A DNA stretch of 64,000 nucleotides from Eubacteriaceae bacterium Marseille-Q4139 (GCA_018223415.1 JAGTTQ010000001.1:3583365-3647364); one strand, 5' to 3'; positions 42,969 through 51,994 are shown, counted from the first letter of the stretch. Numbers and translations are program-made. Notes: generated from the letters alone by a model not told the origin.

Positions 42969-44561
42969 TTATCCGGACGGGCTGTCTGCCGTGCCGCAGA
43001 AAGCCGGAATGTCCCTGTCTGGGAGCCCGTACCGTAAGAAAATGTCGGCATTTCCGTCCTGATCGACCCAAATGCTTTCCACAAGGACTTCGATATCAGC
43101 CCGTGTGAGGGATTTTTTCTCCAGAAACTCCCGAAAAAGGGCAGGAGCAGACGATTGGACGGGAGACGGGAAGTCCGTCTCCAGGGACGAAAGCTTTTGC
43201 TTCAGGGCTGAAATCTGTTCTATTTTTTCGTCCTGGAGAGATGCGTAGGTTTCGGCAATCAGCTCTTTTGCGGACGGGTTTGCCGTAAGCTCTTTTGTTT
43301 TCTGGGCGATCATGGTTTTAAGCTCCTCCCTGGCCCTTTTCAGTTCGCCCTCCAGCCTTTTTTGACTGTTTGCAGGAGAGTAGCCTGGCGTTATCGCGGA
43401 AAGATCCATGTCCTTTAACGCGTCATCCATGCAGCCGCCGCAGAGCGCCAGATAACGGATTACGGCCTTCACAAGAGTTTCTTCCATGATTGTATGGGAG
43501 GCGCCGCAGAACCGCTTTCCTTTTTTGTTGTAGGTGCCGCAGACATAATACTTTTTCCGCCCGGGGCGGTTTATGGCCGTCATTTTTCCGCCGCAGTCCT
43601 TGCAGTAGAGGCAGCCGGAAAAGAGGCTTTTATGCTTTTTCTGCCCCCGGTAGCCATTGCGGCCGCGGCTTTCCTTTACCTTTAAGAGCAGGTTCCATGT
43701 GCTGTCGTCAAAGATTTTCGGATGATGGCCGGGAAAGACATACTGCTTTTCTTCCGGCACTTTTTTGTCTTTGCCGTTGATGGTGGCGCGTTCCCGTTTG
43801 TGGGTTCGCAGGACACCGTTGTGGAAGTCGTTGAACAGCGTATCCTTTACCATGCTGTAACTCCAGACATCGGCGGCCTTCCGGCGGTAAGGAAGCCCCA
43901 GGGCCTCGCAGCGCTCCTTTTTAAGCATGGTGGGCGTGGGGACGCCGCGGTCTGTGAGGATTTCCGCAATCTTTCGGATCCCGTTTCCCGCCAGGTACAG
44001 GTCTTTCTCCAGAGTCAGGATAGCAGCGGCCTCCTCGTCGATGAGAAGCAGGCTGTGGTTTAAAGGGTGCCAGGTGTAGCCAAAGGGCGGTACGGATTTT
44101 AACGTCCCGCTTTCCTGTTCCATTTTTTTGATGCGCTTCACTTTTCGGCTCGTGCTTTTCACATGGCGCTCATTGTCCCAGGTCTTGATGCCGATGATGT
44201 CGTCGTCCGAGGAAAAGGAGTCGTAGTTGTCGTCGATTAAAATGACCCGCTTTCCAAGCTCCTCCATTTCCTCTAAAAAGAGCAGCACCCTGGCGTTGTG
44301 CCGGCCGATCCGCGAAAGATCCTTGGCTGCAAGGATGCGGATGGAGTCCAGATTGTCCATCATTTCCCGGAAGCCTGGCCTGTCAAAGGAATAGCCGGAA
44401 AAACCGTCGTCCTCGTAAATGTGCCGGACGGTCATGCCGTTCTGGGCGGCGTACTGAAGAATGATCTTCTTCTGATTTTCAATGGAGGTATAACTGCGCC
44501 GGTTGTCGTCCCTGGAAAGCCGCACATAGCCGTCGATGACAGGTTTCGTGTCAGGAAACAT
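42969..44561 (-). CDS. Large serine recombinase
   Basis: A 530-residue site-specific recombinase. The resolvase catalytic domain is N-terminal: GYVRLSRDD with nucleophile S16, followed by EDDGFSGYSFDRPGF and AKDLSRIGRHNARV. The recombinase domain follows (PFGYTWHP, GNGIRKIAEILTDRGVPTP, VKDTLFNDFHNGVLRT). A zinc ribbon (FSGCLYCKDCGGKM, YYVCGTYNKKGKRFCG) and a coiled-coil region at about 405-470 complete the TndX/TnpX-like layout. It should integrate and excise the surrounding element. The gene ends 66 bp from the left junction. Confidence 0.92.
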   Translation of the reverse strand: MFPDTKPVIDGYVRLSRDDNRRSYTSIENQKKIILQYAAQNGMTVRHIYEDDGFSGYSFDRPGFREMMDNLDSIRILAAKDLSRIGRHNARVLLFLEEMEELGKRVILIDDNYDSFSSDDDIIGIKTWDNERHVKSTSRKVKRIKKMEQESGTLKSVPPFGYTWHPLNHSLLLIDEEAAAILTLEKDLYLAGNGIRKIAEILTDRGVPTPTMLKKERCEALGLPYRRKAADVWSYSMVKDTLFNDFHNGVLRTHKRERATINGKDKKVPEEKQYVFPGHHPKIFDDSTWNLLLKVKESRGRNGYRGQKKHKSLFSGCLYCKDCGGKMTAINRPGRKKYYVCGTYNKKGKRFCGASHTIMEETLVKAVIRYLALCGGCMDDALKDMDLSAITPGYSPANSQKRLEGELKRAREELKTMIAQKTKELTANPSAKELIAETYASLQDEKIEQISALKQKLSSLETDFPSPVQSSAPALFREFLEKKSLTRADIEVLVESIWVDQDGNADIFLRYGLPDRDIPAFCGTADSPSG

Positions 44562-44727
44562 GATTCCGGATCACCTCCCGGAGTCCGTCCTTCATGTCCT
44601 GTCTGCCTTCCCGGACAGTAATGACGAGGTATCCCTGCCGGCACAGGGAGTCTTTCCGTTCATGTAACAAAGCCGGATTGGCGTCCGGCTTCATGAGAAG
44701 ATAATAGATGGGTTTCTGCTTTTTCAT
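44551..44727 (-). CDS. Small protein upstream of the recombinase, function unknown
   Basis: A 58-residue protein starting MKKQKPIYYLLMKPD behind GGGGTGG; an ATG three codons earlier is also possible. It overlaps the recombinase start by 11 bp, so the two are probably translationally coupled. A TGCGGGG sequence at 44765 on the plus strand can pair with CCCCGCA at 44736, which would cover the ribosome-binding site in the mRNA. Possibly a recombination accessory factor; not recognised. Confidence 0.65.
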   Translation of the reverse strand: MKKQKPIYYLLMKPDANPALLHERKDSLCRQGYLVITVREGRQDMKDGLREVIRNHVS

Positions 44728-44800
44728 GGAAACCACCCCGCAGTTTTTGTCATGGTATCTTATGTGCGGGGCGGCTTATCCTATTCCCGATTGGCGCTTA

Positions 44801-46414
44801 TCAGCCGTACACCTTTTTCCCGGCAAGATAGGCGGCGCAGACCGGGATGTCCCGGATGGTCTCCGGTTTCACCTCGAAGGGATTTTTCCCGAGGACAACG
44901 AAATCTGCCGCCATTCCCGGGGCGATCTGTCCTTTGGACGTTTCCTCAAAGCTTGCATAGGCGCCGGCCTTCGTGTAGCTGTCCAGGGCTTCCTTTACGG
45001 TAAAGGCCTGTTCCGGAAGATAGGGCGGCATGGTACCGTCCAGGTTCTGCCTCGTCACGGCGCACTGGATGCCGGCCAGCGCATTCGGCATTTCCACCGG
45101 GCAGTCCGTGCCGTTGCTGACCGTGGCACCGCCTTCCATCAGGCTCTTCCAGCTGTAACTGGTGGAGGCCAGCTCTTCGCCGACACGTTCTTTTACGATA
45201 TGGATGTCATAGTCTAAGAAAATGCTCTGGGCATAGACGTGAAGGCCCAGGCGGCAGATCTTTTCCAGCTGGTCTTTTCTGGAAATCTGGCAGTGTACGA
45301 TGCCGTGGCGGAGATCCTTTCCCGGATCCTCTGTCATGGCTTTTTCGTATGCATGTAACACCTGGTCGAGGCAGGCGTCGCCGATGGTGTGGATGGCGGC
45401 CTGCATCCCGTTTTTGTGGGCAAAGGAGATAAGGCTGTCAAGCTCCTCCTGGGTGTACAGGGAAAGACCGTGAGTGGACGGTTCGTCCTCATAGGGACGG
45501 CTTAAGTAGGCAGTTCTGGCACCAAGAGCGCCGTCGCCGAAAGCCTTTAACGGCCCGATCTTAAACATGTCGGAGCCGACGCCAGTCTTATAGCCTGCCT
45601 CTAAGAAAGCAGAAAAAGACTCCACGTTGGTAAAATGGCTCTGCTCATTGACGCGGACCGTAAGCTTTCCTTCTGCCTCCAATTCCTTATAGGCCTCGAT
45701 TACCATCTGCCAGGGCACATTTTTAAAGGCGACGAAATCGTCGGACTGGCAGCTTGTGACGCCGTATGCGTTGAGGGCATGGCAGGCTTGGATCAGCATC
45801 TCCTTGATCTCGTCCTTATCCGGCGCAGGAAGGGCCTTATTTACGAGATCCATGGCATTGTCAAAGAAACGGCCGTCCGGCGTTTTGTCCATGAGGCCAA
45901 TCTCACCGCCGTCTGGCTGCGGCGTATCGGCTGTGATGCCGAGAAGTTCAATGGCCCGGCTGTTTACCACAAGGCAGTGGCCGCAGGCACGCACGGCGCA
46001 GACCGGCACCGTCTTGGAAACCTGATCCAGGTCATACCGGTCCGGCATCCGGTTTACATCGTCGAAATAGTCCTGGTTCCATCCGCGGCCGATGATCCAG
46101 CCGCCTTCCTTCGGCGGATGCGCCATAGAAAATTCCTTCAGACATGCAATCATGTCCGAAAGGCTTTTCGTGTGCTCGGACAGGTTGGCGGAGCGGAGCA
46201 GGTTGCCGTATCCAAGCAGGTGCATGTGGCTGTCGTTAAAGCCGCTGCACACAAAATTTCCCTGAAGGTCGATAAGCTCGTCCTCAGATCCTGCGGCCTC
46301 CTTGGCCTGCTCGTTTGTGCCGGCAAAAAGAAAGCGGCCATCCTCTACGGCAAAGGCTTCCAAAAGGGGCAGTTCGCCGGTATAGACTGTGCCGTTATAA
46401 TAAATCTGTCTCAT
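44801..46414 (-). CDS. YtcJ-like metal-dependent amidohydrolase
   Basis: A 537-residue amidohydrolase family 3 protein (YtcJ group). The metal-binding HxH is in GFNDSHMHLLGYG, with later ligands in HCQISRKDQLE and AIHTIGDACLDQ and the metal-binding Asp in GTDCPVEMPNALAGI. The N- and C-terminal strands form the small beta-sandwich (GTVYTGELPLLEAFAVEDGRFLFAG; GQIAPGMAADFVVLGKNPFEV). The substrate of this group is usually an amide, carbamate or cyclic urea; not predictable here. It is the only non-recombination gene in the inserted element, hence probable cargo. Confidence 0.88.
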   Translation of the reverse strand: MRQIYYNGTVYTGELPLLEAFAVEDGRFLFAGTNEQAKEAAGSEDELIDLQGNFVCSGFNDSHMHLLGYGNLLRSANLSEHTKSLSDMIACLKEFSMAHPPKEGGWIIGRGWNQDYFDDVNRMPDRYDLDQVSKTVPVCAVRACGHCLVVNSRAIELLGITADTPQPDGGEIGLMDKTPDGRFFDNAMDLVNKALPAPDKDEIKEMLIQACHALNAYGVTSCQSDDFVAFKNVPWQMVIEAYKELEAEGKLTVRVNEQSHFTNVESFSAFLEAGYKTGVGSDMFKIGPLKAFGDGALGARTAYLSRPYEDEPSTHGLSLYTQEELDSLISFAHKNGMQAAIHTIGDACLDQVLHAYEKAMTEDPGKDLRHGIVHCQISRKDQLEKICRLGLHVYAQSIFLDYDIHIVKERVGEELASTSYSWKSLMEGGATVSNGTDCPVEMPNALAGIQCAVTRQNLDGTMPPYLPEQAFTVKEALDSYTKAGAYASFEETSKGQIAPGMAADFVVLGKNPFEVKPETIRDIPVCAAYLAGKKVYG

Positions 46415-46544
46415 CTTTGGTTCCCTCCCAATGTTCTTTTTCCTTAACTATATCGTATCCGCGGCAGCTTGTCCACAGGGAAAATTCTCACTGGCAGCCG
46501 TTTCGCTTTTCTTCCTGATCGGATGGCACATTGTTATCCGGGCG

Positions 46545-46979
46545 GCCGCCGGCCCTGCCGCCGAGGACTTTCTTCCCAACCAGGTTTTCCCACTGGAAGT
46601 CCGGCTCCTCCGTCCGGCCCACAAGGAAATTGCCGGCCCGCTGGGTGAGCTGCGCGAAGTTTATGGCGTAGTCCTTCTCACCGCCTGCATATGTGTAGAT
46701 GGAGGCCTCGGAACCCATGAAGCCAATGTCGGCTTCACCGGCGATAAGGGCAGTCATGACCTTGTCTGCCCCGCTTCCGTTGACAAGCGTCAGGTCGATC
46801 CCTTCTTCTTCAAAATAGCCGAGCTCGATGGCCGCATACTGGGGCGCATAGAAGATCGAATGGGCCACCTCGCTCAATGTGACGGGCACAAGCCCGTCGT
46901 CCGCACTTTCCCTGGCACAGCCTGCAAGACAAAGAAACGCAGCCGCGCACAGGGACACGCCATAGATGGTTTTTCTCAT
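46545..46979 (-). pseudogene. N-terminal fragment of the split ABC substrate-binding lipoprotein
   Basis: Begins at ATG 46979 (MRKTIYGVSLCAAAFLCLAGCARES) 6 nt after AAGGAG. A lipobox LAGC at about residue 21 is followed by the NMT1-type start (VTLSEVAHSIFYAPQYAAIELGYFEEEGIDLTLV) and GEADIGFMGSEASIY. Coding identity ends at GKKVLGGRAGG, where the insertion begins; after that the frame reads 23 unrelated residues to a stop inside the element. It may still make a truncated, probably non-functional lipoprotein. Confidence 0.88.
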
Positions 46980-47059
46980 AAAGAACTCCTTTTTTATATA
47001 ATCTGATAGTTTCATTGTATGTTGGAGGGGCGGGGGCGGTGATGGGGGAAGAATATCTA

Positions 47060-47088
47060 TTGCCTAAACCCAAAATATCTATTATAAT
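47060..47088 (+). promoter_or_regulatory. Promoter of the radical SAM-DUF2344-rng operon
   Basis: TTGCCT (47060-47065) and a perfect TATAAT (47083-47088) with 17-bp spacing. Two copies of AATATCTATT flank the -35 and overlap the -10 region. Confidence 0.65.
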
Positions 47089-47130
47089 TACGCATAGCAT
47101 TGAAGATTACCCCAAATAAGGATGAAATGT

Positions 47131-48996
47131 ATGAGAAAATTAGCATTATCAGATGATATTCTGCTTCGCGTCGACAAACCGGCCAGATACATCGGAAATG
47201 AAGTAAACATGGTGGTAAAAGATCCGGCGAAGGTGGATGTCCGGTTCGCCATGGCGTTCCCGGATGTTTACGACATCGGCATGTCCCACCTCGGGATCCA
47301 GATCCTCTATGACATGTTTAACCGCAGGGACGACGTCTACTGCGAGCGGGTCTATTCGCCGTGGATGGATCTTGACCAGATCATGCGGGAGAAGAAGATT
47401 CCGCTTTTTGCCCTGGAGTCCCAGGAGCCGGTAAAACATTTTGATTTTCTGGGCATCACGCTCCAGTATGAGATGTGCTACACCAATGTCCTTCAGATTC
47501 TGGACCTCTCCGGGATCCCGCTTCATGCCGCAGAGCGCACCATGGATGATCCCTTCGTCATCGGCGGCGGCCCATGTTCCTACAACCCGGAGCCCCTTGC
47601 GGACTTTTTCGACCTGTTTTACATGGGAGAGGGCGAGACCGTCTATTTTGACCTGATCGACGCCTATAAAGAATGGAAAAAATCCGGCGCCGGCCGCGAA
47701 GTCTTCTTAAAAACGGCGGCCGCCATCCCGGGAATTTATGTCCCGTCCCTGTATGACACAGAATACAACGAGGACGGCACGTTAAAGTCCTTTACGCCAA
47801 ACTGCCCGGAGGCGCCGGCCACGGTGAAAAAGCAGCTCGTCATGGAGATGACGGAAGCCGTTTATCCGGAAAAGCCCCTGGTGCCGTTCATCAAGGCGAC
47901 ACAGGACCGCGTCGTCTTGGAAATCATGCGCGGCTGCATCCGCGGCTGCCGGTTCTGCCAGGCAGGCATGATTTACCGCCCCGTCCGGGAGAAAAATGTG
48001 GAGCGGTTAAAGGATCTGGCTTATAAGATGCTAAAAAGCACCGGCCATGAGGAAATTTCCTTAAGTTCCCTAAGCTCCAGCGATTACAGGGAGCTGGAAG
48101 AGCTTGTGACCTTCCTGATTGAAGAGTTCCACGGAAAAGGCGTCAATGTCTCCCTGCCGTCCCTTCGGATCGACGCCTTTTCGCTGGACGTGATGAGCAA
48201 GGTGCAGGACGTGAAAAAGAGCAGCCTGACCTTTGCGCCGGAGGCCGGCTCCCAGAGGCTCCGCGATGTCATCAATAAAGGGCTTACGGAGGAGGAAATC
48301 CTGACCGGCGCCTACGAAGCATTTTTAGGCGGCTGGAACCGGGTAAAGCTTTATTTCATGCTGGGCCTGCCCACGGAAACCGTCGAAGACATGGAAGGCA
48401 TTGCGCTGCTGTCCGAAAAGATTGCAGAGCGATATTACGAAATTCCCAAGGAACAGCGGAACGGAAAGGTTCAGGTGGTCGCCAGCACTTCCTTTTTCGT
48501 GCCGAAGCCGTTCACGCCGTTCCAGTGGGCCGTCATGTCCACGAAAGAGGAATTCCTGGAAAAAGCCAGGATCGTGAACCACAAAATGCGGGAAATGTTA
48601 AACCACAAGAGTTTAAAATACAACTGGCATGAGGCGGACGTGACGGTTCTGGAAGGCGTCCTTGCCCGCGGTGACCGGCGTGTCGGCGCTGTCATCGAGG
48701 AGGCGTATAAGAACGGCGCCGTCTATGATGCATGGTCGGAATTCTTTAAAAATGATGTCTGGATGAAGGCCTTTGAAACCTGCGGCGTCGATATTGATTT
48801 TTATACTACGAGAGAGCGGAGCCTTGACGAGCTGTTCCCGTGGGATTTCATCGACACCGGTGTTTCCAAGGAATTTTTAAAGAGAGAGTGGAAAAACGCC
48901 ATGGCAGGAAATGTGACGCCCAACTGCCGGGAACGCTGTTCCGGCTGCGGCGTGAGACAGTTCGGAGGAGGTGTCTGTTTTGAAGATCAGAATTAA
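47131..48996 (+). CDS. TIGR03960-family radical SAM protein
   Basis: A 621-residue protein. I chose ATG 47131, 8 nt after AAGGA; an in-frame ATG at 47122 touches that site. An N-terminal B12-binding-like domain (about 30-200, with AFPDVYDIGMSHLGIQILYD and GGGPCSYNPEPLADF) precedes the radical SAM core (EIMRGCIRGCRFCQAG, CxxxCxxC). It ends with a Cys-rich tail (CRERCSGCGVRQFGG). In this clade it is nearly always next to a DUF2344 gene, as here, sometimes as one fused protein. Reaction unknown. Confidence 0.9.
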   Translation: MRKLALSDDILLRVDKPARYIGNEVNMVVKDPAKVDVRFAMAFPDVYDIGMSHLGIQILYDMFNRRDDVYCERVYSPWMDLDQIMREKKIPLFALESQEPVKHFDFLGITLQYEMCYTNVLQILDLSGIPLHAAERTMDDPFVIGGGPCSYNPEPLADFFDLFYMGEGETVYFDLIDAYKEWKKSGAGREVFLKTAAAIPGIYVPSLYDTEYNEDGTLKSFTPNCPEAPATVKKQLVMEMTEAVYPEKPLVPFIKATQDRVVLEIMRGCIRGCRFCQAGMIYRPVREKNVERLKDLAYKMLKSTGHEEISLSSLSSSDYRELEELVTFLIEEFHGKGVNVSLPSLRIDAFSLDVMSKVQDVKKSSLTFAPEAGSQRLRDVINKGLTEEEILTGAYEAFLGGWNRVKLYFMLGLPTETVEDMEGIALLSEKIAERYYEIPKEQRNGKVQVVASTSFFVPKPFTPFQWAVMSTKEEFLEKARIVNHKMREMLNHKSLKYNWHEADVTVLEGVLARGDRRVGAVIEEAYKNGAVYDAWSEFFKNDVWMKAFETCGVDIDFYTTRERSLDELFPWDFIDTGVSKEFLKREWKNAMAGNVTPNCRERCSGCGVRQFGGGVCFEDQN

Positions 48997-49741
48997 ATTT
49001 TCCAAGCATGGGGCAATGAAATTCATCGGGCACCTGGATGTGATGCGCTATTTTCAGAAGGCCATGCGCCGCGCCGACGTGGACATCCGTTATTCGGAAG
49101 GCTTTTCGCCGCACCAGATCATGTCCTTTGCGTCTCCGTTAGGCGTCGGCCTTGTAAGCAACGGGGAATATATGGACATCGAGGTCTTATCCACCGGGAC
49201 GTCTGAAGAAATGGTAAACCGTTTAAACGATGTCATGGTGGATGGCATAAAGGTCTTAAGCTGGAAAAAGCTGCCGGATAACGCGGTAAACGCCATGTCC
49301 CTGGTAGCCGCCTGCGATTATACGGTGCGGTTAAAAGAAGAATATGAAAACGGTCTTGGGCTTTCGGCAGCGGAACTTTTTGACAGGCTTTCCGTTTTCC
49401 TTCAGTGTGACAGCCTGGAAATCACGAAGAAGACGAAAAAAGGCGAAAAACAGATGGATATCCGGCCATGGATTTATGAGGCCAGGCCCCTTGCCGGCGA
49501 GGACGGCTTCTTTCTTCAGGTCTCTTCCGGCAGCACAGTGAATGTAAAGCCGGAACAGGTTTTGGAGGCATTTTACCGCTCCGAAGGCATGGAATATCCG
49601 GCCTTTGCTTTCCAGATTACGAGGGAAGAAGTCTATGCGGATCTCGGCACAGACCAGCAAACGGACAGAAAGCTTCAGCCCTTAGAGGCTTTTGGCACGG
49701 AGATTGACGCTGCAACGCAGAAAGGTGAAGCTGTTGAATAA
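48980..49741 (+). CDS. DUF2344 / TIGR03936 protein
   Basis: A 253-residue protein that pairs with the preceding radical SAM enzyme. The start is probably TTG 48980, 6 nt after a perfect AGGAGGTG; a GTG at 48971 lies inside that site. Family segments are IRIKFSKHGAMKFIGHLDVMRYFQKAMRRA and YSEGFSPHQIMSFASPLGVGLVSNGEYMDIEV. It overlaps the upstream gene by 17 bp. It probably helps position the substrate or tRNA/rRNA, but this is inference. Confidence 0.88.
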   Translation: MKIRIKFSKHGAMKFIGHLDVMRYFQKAMRRADVDIRYSEGFSPHQIMSFASPLGVGLVSNGEYMDIEVLSTGTSEEMVNRLNDVMVDGIKVLSWKKLPDNAVNAMSLVAACDYTVRLKEEYENGLGLSAAELFDRLSVFLQCDSLEITKKTKKGEKQMDIRPWIYEARPLAGEDGFFLQVSSGSTVNVKPEQVLEAFYRSEGMEYPAFAFQITREEVYADLGTDQQTDRKLQPLEAFGTEIDAATQKGEAVE

Positions 49742-50906
49742 GTTAATTTTTACCTGCCTGCTTGGAAAAACGGCGGCTGTGCTGCTTTCCGGGAAACGGG
49801 CCGTCTGGATGGAATTTGAGCCGGAGGAATCCGAGGCCAGAACCGGCCGGATTTATGTCGGAAAAGTGAAAAATATCGTCCCGAACCTTCAGGCGGCTTT
49901 TGTGGAATACCAGCCGGGAATCAACGGCTATTACAGCCTTCGGGAAAACAGGACGCATATTTTTGCCGATAAAAAGCCGCATACGGCCCTGCATGAAGGC
50001 GATGAAATCCTCGTACAGGTGGCACGGGCAGCCGTAAAGACAAAGGATGCCGTTCTAACCTCGAACCTTTCCTTTGCGGGGACATATGCAGTCCTTACCG
50101 CAGGTCTCCCAAAGCTGGGAATTTCCTCGAAAATACGGAATGCCGGCTGGAAAGCGGCCGTAAAAGAGTGGTGGGAGACGGAAACACACGACGGCTACGG
50201 TCTCATTGTCCGCACGAATGCCGAGTCCGCCGGCATGGAGGCGTTAAAGCGCGAGAAAGAGAAGCTGGCTTCCCAGTATTTTGATGTCCTTTCCAAAGGC
50301 ATGTCGCGCACGGCCTTAAGCCTGCTTTACAGCCCGGAAAGTTTTCCGCTCCGGACCGTAAAAAACACCCATACGTCGGAATACAGAGAAATTCTTACGG
50401 ATCTCAGGGAAATTTATGAAGAACTTTTATCTGCGGGGATTGACGCCAGGCTTTATGAGGATGAGAACCTGCCGCTTTCTTCCCTTTACAGCTTGAACTC
50501 AGCCCTTTCCGAGGCCCTTTCCAGGCGCGTCTGGCTGAAATCCGGCGGAAACATCCTCATCGAGCCAACAGAGGCCATGACCGTGATCGACGTAAACACG
50601 GGAAAGACGGCAGGAAAGAAGTCTTTTAAGGAAACCGTCTTAAAAACAAATCTGGAGGCCGCCGGAGAAATTGCCGTACAGCTCCGGCTCCGGAACCTTT
50701 CCGGAATCATTGTCATCGACTTTATCGACATGGAAGCAGAGGAAGACAGGCAGACGCTCCTTTCCGCCCTCCGAAAATTTCTGGCTCAGGATCCCGTCCC
50801 CGCGCGCCTTGTGGACATGACGCCCCTGGGGCTTGTGGAGGTGACGAGGAAAAAACTCCAGAAGCCTCTCCACGAGCAGGTTCCGGGGCGAGGAAAGGCC
50901 TTGTAA
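49734..50906 (+). CDS. rng: Ribonuclease E/G family protein
   Basis: A 390-residue endoribonuclease of the RNase E/G family. TTG 49734 is chosen because MNKLIFTCLLG matches the family N-terminus and AAAGGTGA lies 5 nt upstream; it overlaps the DUF2344 stop. An S1-like domain (RTGRIYVGKVKNIVPNLQAAFVEYQPGINGYYSL) is at about 37-120, and the catalytic metal-binding Asp residues are in TVIDVNTGK and VIDFIDME. It ends soon after VEVTRKKLQKPLHEQ, so the Zn-link and C-terminal part of E. coli RNase G are lacking. Confidence 0.88.
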   Translation: MNKLIFTCLLGKTAAVLLSGKRAVWMEFEPEESEARTGRIYVGKVKNIVPNLQAAFVEYQPGINGYYSLRENRTHIFADKKPHTALHEGDEILVQVARAAVKTKDAVLTSNLSFAGTYAVLTAGLPKLGISSKIRNAGWKAAVKEWWETETHDGYGLIVRTNAESAGMEALKREKEKLASQYFDVLSKGMSRTALSLLYSPESFPLRTVKNTHTSEYREILTDLREIYEELLSAGIDARLYEDENLPLSSLYSLNSALSEALSRRVWLKSGGNILIEPTEAMTVIDVNTGKTAGKKSFKETVLKTNLEAAGEIAVQLRLRNLSGIIVIDFIDMEAEEDRQTLLSALRKFLAQDPVPARLVDMTPLGLVEVTRKKLQKPLHEQVPGRGKAL

Positions 50907-50933
50907 AATCAGGCTTCTTTTTGAAAAAAATGG

Positions 50934-50962
50934 TTGACATGCAGGCAAAGCGATGCTATTAT
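50934..50962 (+). promoter_or_regulatory. Strong promoter of the rplU operon
   Basis: TTGACA (50934-50939) and TATTAT (50957-50962) with 17-bp spacing, followed by the L21 leader. Confidence 0.8.
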
Positions 50963-50967
50963 ATCAG

Positions 50968-51045
50968 AGTATGCCGCACAATGAGGTTTCGCAAGTGTTC
51001 CGGCTCCGGAACCACCGTAATTGGCGAGTAATGATAATAGGAGGT
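50968..51045 (+). ncRNA. Ribosomal protein L21 leader (candidate)
   Basis: The roughly 80-nt 5' leader of rplU contains a GC-rich hairpin (TTCCGGCTCCGGAA at about 51000) and the segment CCACCGTAATTGGCGAG. Position and composition fit the L21 autoregulatory leader known from Firmicutes (Rfam L21_leader), where L21 binding represses the operon. Assignment is by position and recall; a covariance search was not run. Confidence 0.55.
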
Positions 51046-51050
51046 GCAAT

Positions 51051-51359
51051 ATGTACGCGATTATTGCAACAGGTGGTAAGCAGTACAAGGTGGCTGAAGG
51101 CGACAGCATCAAGATTGAAAGACTTGACGCAGAGGTTGGCTCTTCCGTAACTTTCGATCAGGTACTGGCTGTGAACAACGGCGAGCTTACAATCGGATGC
51201 CCGACCGTAGACGGTGCTACTGTATCCGCTACTGTGGAAAAAGTAGGCAAGGGCAAGAAAATTATCGTTTACAAGTATAAGAGCAAGACCGGCTATCATA
51301 AGAAGAACGGCCACAGACAGCTTTATACGCAGGTAAAGATCGACAAGATCAATGCTTAA
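51051..51359 (+). CDS. rplU: 50S ribosomal protein L21
   Basis: A 102-residue L21 starting MYAIIATGGKQYKVAEGD behind AGGAGGTG. The C-terminal KTGYHKKNGHRQLYTQVKI is the rRNA-binding signature. L21 binds 23S rRNA in the large subunit. First gene of rplU-prp-rpmA. Confidence 0.97.
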   Translation: MYAIIATGGKQYKVAEGDSIKIERLDAEVGSSVTFDQVLAVNNGELTIGCPTVDGATVSATVEKVGKGKKIIVYKYKSKTGYHKKNGHRQLYTQVKIDKINA

Positions 51360-51365
51360 ACCCAT

Positions 51366-51695
51366 ATGATTCAGGTAACAATCCTTCGTGGCAGGGACGA
51401 ATCCGTGCGGGGAATCGAGATCAACGGTCATGCTGGCTTTGCAGAATACGGACAGGATGTGATATGTGCTGCTGTTTCTGCACTGGCTCTCAACATGGCA
51501 AACTCCGTAGAGGCATTTACAGACGATCATTTTGAAGGCAGTATTGCAGAGGATGATGGTGCTTTTACTTTTTCGTTCCCGGAAAAAATGAGTTCTGAGT
51601 CACAGCTCCTGATGAAATCCCTGATCCTTGGACTGGAAAACATCCGGGATGAATATGGAGCAGAATATATCAACTTTCGATCCAGGGAGGTGTAA
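51366..51695 (+). CDS. prp: Ribosomal-processing cysteine protease Prp
   Basis: A 109-residue protease that removes the N-terminal extension of L27 in Firmicutes. The catalytic His is in INGHAGFAEYGQDVICAAVSAL, with the Cys in the same segment (DVICAA). Its position between rplU and rpmA is diagnostic. There is no strong ribosome-binding site, so translation is probably coupled to rplU. Confidence 0.93.
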   Translation: MIQVTILRGRDESVRGIEINGHAGFAEYGQDVICAAVSALALNMANSVEAFTDDHFEGSIAEDDGAFTFSFPEKMSSESQLLMKSLILGLENIRDEYGAEYINFRSREV

Positions 51696-51698
51696 CAG

Positions 51699-51989
51699 AT
51701 GTTTAAGATGAACCTTCAGTTATTTGCTCATAAGAAAGGTGTCGGTTCCACAAAGAACGGCAGAGATTCCGAATCCAAACGTCTTGGAGCAAAAAGAGCA
51801 GACGGACAGTTCGTGTTAGCCGGAAATATTCTTTACAGACAGCGCGGAACGAAAATCCATCCGGGTCTTAACGTAGGACGCGGCGGAGATGATACCTTGT
51901 TTGCCAAGGTTGACGGCGTTGTAAGATTTGAGAGGAAGGGCAGAGACAAAAAGCAGGTTTCTGTATATCCGAAGGCAATCAACGAATAA
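51699..51989 (+). CDS. rpmA: 50S ribosomal protein L27 with cleavable N-terminus
   Basis: A 96-residue L27. The N-terminus MFKMNLQLFAHKKGVGS contains the Prp cleavage sequence NLQLF, cut after Phe to expose AHKKG, which reaches toward the peptidyl-transferase centre. The rest (RDSESKRLGAKRADGQFV, RQRGTKIHPGLNVGRGGDDTLFA) is canonical. Start ATG 51699 follows GGGAGGTG. Confidence 0.97.
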   Translation: MFKMNLQLFAHKKGVGSTKNGRDSESKRLGAKRADGQFVLAGNILYRQRGTKIHPGLNVGRGGDDTLFAKVDGVVRFERKGRDKKQVSVYPKAINE

Positions 51990-51994
51990 TAGGA

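Larger units (their letters stand above)
42894..46554 (-). mobile_element. Serine-recombinase element (about 3.65 kb) carrying an amidohydrolase gene
   Basis: A 10-bp sequence GCCGCCGGCC occurs at 42894-42903 and 46545-46554 and brackets three minus-strand genes: amidohydrolase, a small ORF and a large serine recombinase. The outer flanks are the two halves of one binding-protein gene that join in frame at this sequence. Around the repeats the match extends to TCCGGNNNGCCGCCGGCC. A short direct repeat with no long terminal inverted repeats fits site-specific integration by a large serine recombinase. Base composition is close to the host. Confidence 0.85.
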
